DNA of 41,046 nucleotides from Sporichthyaceae bacterium (GTDB lineage Bacteria; Actinomycetota; Actinomycetes; Sporichthyales; Sporichthyaceae), in NCBI GenBank assembly GCA_036269075.1, contig DATASX010000017.1, forward strand, positions 1 through 41,046, written 5' to 3'. Position numbers and translations under genes: made by a program. Numbering within the stretch: position 1 is the first letter of the stretch; every line of letters starts with the position of its first letter. Below the pieces are notes generated by a model that worked only from the letters and a program-made list of their open reading frames with translations, was not told the origin of the DNA and ran no database searches. Below, piece by piece: positions 38,473 through 41,046 of this stretch.

Positions 38473-39873
38473 ATGAGCGTCGGGATCCTCGATCGTGAAC
38501 GCAGCATCGCGCCGCCCGGTTGGAGCCGCTGGCTCATTCCGCCGGCAGCGCTCTCCATCCATCTGGCGATCGGCCAGGTCTATGCGTGGAGCGTGTTCAA
38601 GAAGCCGCTCCAGGCGACGCTGCTGCACGGGAGCCACAGCCCGGGGACGCTGAGCGCGCTGCCGTTCCAGGTGGCGATCGTGATGCTGGGGCTCTCGGCC
38701 GCGCTGTTCGGGCGACAGGTGGAGAGCCGGGGCCCCCGGTGGGCCATGGCGGTGTCCGCCGCGTTCTTCGTCGCCGGCCTGTCCATCACCTCGTTGGCCG
38801 TGGAGACCGACCAGTTCTGGCTGGTCGTGGTCGGGTACGGCTTCATCGGCGGAATCGGTCTGGGCATCGGCTACATCTCGCCGGTCTCGACCCTGATCAA
38901 GTGGTTCCCGGACCGGCCCGGGCTGGCCACCGGAATCGCGATCTGTGGGTTCGGTGGCGGCGCGCTGATCGCGTCACCGCTGAGCAACAACCTCCTGCAG
39001 CACTACCACGGGATCGCGCCCGCCGCGACCAAGGAAGGAATCGCGAAGACCTTCCTGGTGCTCGCGGTCTGCTACGCGGTGTTCATGACGATGGGCTGGG
39101 TGCTTGTCCGGGTCCCCGCCGACGACTGGCAGGCGCCCGCCGCCGCGGTGAAGCGGGTGGCGCCCAGCATGACGGACGTGTCCGCGGCCAACGCGATCAA
39201 GACCCCGCAGTTCTGGCTGCTCTGGGTGGTGCTGTGCTTCAACGTCACCGCGGGCATCGGGATCCTGGAGCGGGCCGCACCGATCTACCAGGACTTCTTC
39301 CCGCATGCCGCCTCGCCCAAGGCGCTGACCGCGGCTGCGGCCGGGTTCGTGGCGATCCTGTCGCTGTCCAACGCGATCGGTCGGATCCTGTGGTCGACCG
39401 CGTCGGACTACGTCGGCCGCAAGAACATGTACCGGTTCTACCTGGGCGGCGGTGCGTTGCTGTACCTGTTCGTGCTGACCGCGAAGGACAACAACAAGGC
39501 GCTGTTCCTGGTCGCCTGCATGCTGATCCTGTCCTTCTACGGGTCCGGGTTCTCCACCGTCCCGGCCTATCTGCGCGACCTGTTCGGTACCTACCAGGTC
39601 GGTGCGATCCATGGGCGCCTACTCACGGCCTGGTCGGTCGCCGGGGTCCTCGGGCCGCTGATCGTCAACCGGATCGCCGACGACCGGATCAACAGCGGCC
39701 ACAAGGGCCCGTCCATCTACACCCCGGCTTTCGGGATGATGATCGGGCTGCTGGTGATCGCATTCCTCTGCAACGAACTGATCCGCCCGGTCAACCCGCG
39801 GTTCCACAGAACCTCGGACGCGGGCCAGATCGCGGAAGTCACTGTCCCGCCGGCGATCGGAACGCCCGCATGA
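38473..39873 (+). CDS. OFA-type major facilitator transporter (oxalate/formate antiporter family)
   Basis: This 466-residue MFS transporter has twelve hydrophobic segments. Family marks are WLIPPAALSIHLAIGQVYAWSVFKKPL in helix 1, GIGLGIGYISPVSTLIKWFPDRPGLATGIAICGFGGGALI, SMTDVSAANAIKTPQFWLLWVVLCFNVTAGIG, and SNAIGRILWSTASDYVGRKNMY. The helix-1 and KWFPDRPG motifs are those of the OFA family, whose members exchange small organic anions such as oxalate for formate, or take up monocarboxylates. The substrate here is unknown. ATG 38473 has a strong AGGAGG. Its stop overlaps the ATG of a 45-residue membrane protein (ATGA), which may be an obligate partner. Confidence 0.93.
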   Translation: MSVGILDRERSIAPPGWSRWLIPPAALSIHLAIGQVYAWSVFKKPLQATLLHGSHSPGTLSALPFQVAIVMLGLSAALFGRQVESRGPRWAMAVSAAFFVAGLSITSLAVETDQFWLVVVGYGFIGGIGLGIGYISPVSTLIKWFPDRPGLATGIAICGFGGGALIASPLSNNLLQHYHGIAPAATKEGIAKTFLVLAVCYAVFMTMGWVLVRVPADDWQAPAAAVKRVAPSMTDVSAANAIKTPQFWLLWVVLCFNVTAGIGILERAAPIYQDFFPHAASPKALTAAAAGFVAILSLSNAIGRILWSTASDYVGRKNMYRFYLGGGALLYLFVLTAKDNNKALFLVACMLILSFYGSGFSTVPAYLRDLFGTYQVGAIHGRLLTAWSVAGVLGPLIVNRIADDRINSGHKGPSIYTPAFGMMIGLLVIAFLCNELIRPVNPRFHRTSDAGQIAEVTVPPAIGTPA

Positions 39874-40007
39874 GCCACGAATCCGCACCCCGACGGCCCG
39901 TCGACCCGCGGTTGCTGGTGCTGGTGACCTGGATCTGGGTCGGTGTGCCCTTCGGCTACGGCATCTACCAACTCGTGCAGAAGATCCATCCCCTGTTCTC
40001 GACCTGA
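39870..40007 (+). CDS. 45-residue one-helix membrane partner of the MFS transporter
   Basis: The 45-residue product has a short basic N-terminus (MSHESAPRRPVDPRLL) and one transmembrane helix, VLVTWIWVGVPFGYGIYQLV, followed by QKIHPLF. The WxWVGVPxxYGxYQ pattern is known from small proteins annotated as MFS transporter small subunits, always encoded directly after an OFA-type transporter. Translation is coupled to the transporter by the ATGA overlap. It probably stabilises or regulates the carrier in the membrane; no direct evidence is available here. Its reading frame is distinct from the transporter frame and shows high GC at third positions. Confidence 0.85.
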   Translation: MSHESAPRRPVDPRLLVLVTWIWVGVPFGYGIYQLVQKIHPLFST

Positions 40008-40127
40008 TCGCGGCGCCTGCGCATCCTCCGAACGACGGCCGGGAATGCCCGAAAGGACGAGCCCGGGCGATTTCGCCATACGTCCAACCTCTATATCCCG
40101 GGTCGACCGACATCGGGACACCGAGGT

Positions 40128-40550
40128 GTGGGGGACGACGTGGGCATCGAGGCCTGGACCGAGCAGGAGAAGGCGGAGCGGTTCGCGCGGCAGTTCGACG
40201 CGGCAACCGCCGAGGTCCTGGACGGGCGTCCCAACTGGGTGATCAGCGCCCGGGTCGCCGTCTCCTGTTACGTCGCCTTCATGGACGACGTCCAGGCCCT
40301 GGTCGCGGCCGCCGACGCGGAGAACCAGCCCGCCTGCCAGGAGATCCTGGCGCGGCTGGACAAGAGTCTGTCCGACGTCGCGCTGCTGGTCGCCGATCTC
40401 CCGGTGCCGGGCGCCGGATCCATTCGGGCCGGTGTCGATTCGATGGCCGAGGACTTCCGGGCAAACAGCTTCCCGGACCTGGGGCTGATGGTGGAGATCG
40501 CCAAGTGGCTCGACCAGGCCCGCTCGATCGCTGAGGTCTCGACCAACTAG
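40128..40550 (+). CDS. hypothetical helical protein
   Basis: I do not recognise this 140-residue product. It is rich in Ala, Asp and Glu, with several amphipathic helices (WTEQEKAERFARQFDAATAEVL, CQEILARLDKSLSDVALLVADL, MVEIAKWLDQARSIAEV) and one possible membrane-associated stretch WVISARVAVSCYVAFMDDV. Codon usage matches its neighbours, so it is likely real. The start could be GTG 40128 or GTG 40140. A TATATC at about 40091 lies where a promoter -10 could be. A hairpin with a T-run at 40564-40588 ends it. Confidence 0.6.
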   Translation: MGDDVGIEAWTEQEKAERFARQFDAATAEVLDGRPNWVISARVAVSCYVAFMDDVQALVAAADAENQPACQEILARLDKSLSDVALLVADLPVPGAGSIRAGVDSMAEDFRANSFPDLGLMVEIAKWLDQARSIAEVSTN

Positions 40551-40563
40551 GGGCTACCCCGAC

Positions 40564-40588
40564 GGCGCAGCGTCGTTGCGCCCGTTTT
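40564..40588 (+). terminator. hairpin with T-tract after the helical protein
   Basis: GGCGCA (40564-40569) pairs with TGCGCC (40577-40582) around GCGTCGT. CG and TTTT follow directly, the only classical rho-independent pattern seen in the window. It lies 13 bases past the stop codon. Confidence 0.65.
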
Positions 40589-40612
40589 GCACGGACCCGC
40601 ACCGTTGGGGGC

Positions 40613-40990
40613 ATGAAGCGTTCCTGCTCGCTCCTGCTCTGCGGTGCCGCCATGTTCGGTGCCGCCGTCCTCGCGACCGGCGCGGCCTCGTCCGCACCGG
40701 CTTCGGCCGTCGTGGCGTTCGACCCTGGGCCCGGTGGCTTCCACCCCGGTGGACCGGACCGGCCCGGGGATCGGGACGACGGCTTCCGGGACGATGGTTT
40801 CCGGGACCACGGCGGTCCGGACCACGGCTCCCGGGACCATGACTTCCGGGACCATGACTTCCGGGACCACGGCGGTCCGGACAACGCCCGCGGCATCGGG
40901 TCGGAGATGCGGCACGAGTGGAGCTCGCACTCCGGCGACGGTGTCGGGGACAACCGGGACGACCGGACGCCCCGTCCGCACGTCGCCTGA
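40613..40990 (+). CDS. secreted Asp/His/Gly five-residue repeat protein
   Basis: This 125-residue protein has a signal peptide (LLLCGAAMFGAAVLATGAASSAPASA) followed by a hydrophilic region dominated by five-residue units of the type FRDDG, FRDHG, GPDHG, SRDHD and FRDHD. Seven 15-nt DNA units at 40781-40885 encode them, so the repeat has clearly grown by duplication. The His and Asp side chains could bind Ca or transition metals, but this is not shown. No family is recognised. GTTGGGGG before the ATG at 40613 may serve as ribosome site. The remaining 56 bases of the window (40991-41046) contain no recognisable feature. Confidence 0.65.
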   Translation: MKRSCSLLLCGAAMFGAAVLATGAASSAPASAVVAFDPGPGGFHPGGPDRPGDRDDGFRDDGFRDHGGPDHGSRDHDFRDHDFRDHGGPDNARGIGSEMRHEWSSHSGDGVGDNRDDRTPRPHVA

Positions 40991-41046
40991 GTGATCGCTG
41001 CGCACGTTTCTCCCTTGCATGTCACCATGAACGTGGGCGCGATCTT

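Overview
The window is very GC-rich, its genes use G or C at almost every third codon position, and it carries coenzyme F420 genes (cofD, cofE), a WhiB iron-sulfur regulator, the MtrA-MtrB-LpqB system, DUF3499, DUF5719, Rv3235-like and DUF6912 genes. This combination points firmly to an actinobacterium. The order cofDE / whiB / ... / manB / ... / sahH / ... / mtnA / mtrAB-lpqB / comF / hpf / ... / secA / Rv3235-like / DUF6912 resembles the conserved chromosomal core block known from Streptomyces and Mycobacterium, so most of the window is vertically inherited housekeeping DNA. I see no transposase, integrase, phage gene, CRISPR array, rRNA or tRNA. The genus cannot be settled from the sequence.

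Region 1 (1-3030): cofE and cofD on the minus strand (F420 side chain and lactyl-phospho transfer), divergent from whiB. Region 2 (3146-11804): a giant membrane glycosyltransferase overlapping a DUF5719 protein, a convergent degenerate metallopeptidase, DUF3499, then phosphomannomutase, a Trm112-like protein and an SIS-type phosphoglucose/phosphomannose isomerase as a tightly overlapping sugar-nucleotide supply operon. Region 3 (11781-20093): a 77-bp tandem repeat, an orphan siderophore-type binding lipoprotein, a MerR regulator directly upstream of S-adenosylhomocysteinase (sahH), a second divergent SAHH-like enzyme, an unknown small protein, a type 3 prolyl-tRNA synthetase, and two minus-strand cupredoxins. 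This is the most accessory-looking part.

Region 4 (20359-28147): mtnA (methionine salvage), mtrA-mtrB-lpqB with 4-bp or short spacings, comF, a long ribosome hibernation factor and a NarL-type response regulator. Region 5 (28206-38296): DUF2505, a His/Met-repeat secreted protein, a YcaQ/AlkX-type DNA glycosylase homologue, a small two-helix membrane protein, a GNAT acetyltransferase, secA, a PNPOx-like flavin protein, a HAD phosphatase, an Rv3235-like protein and DUF6912. Region 6 (38473-41046): an oxalate/formate-type MFS transporter overlapping a 45-residue one-helix partner, an unknown helical protein, and a secreted protein built of five-residue repeats.

The most unusual signals are (a) the SAHH paralogue, in which the catalytic Lys is replaced by Arg, next to a normal sahH and a MerR gene; (b) three dispersed non-coding repeat families: a 60-nt hairpin element found behind sahH and secA, a GTGAGCGAGC... 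element in five places that supplies the stop codons of two genes, and a palindrome-plus-13-mer element; and (c) small or repeat-built exported proteins, including a cupredoxin whose copper His residues appear to be replaced while two Cys remain.
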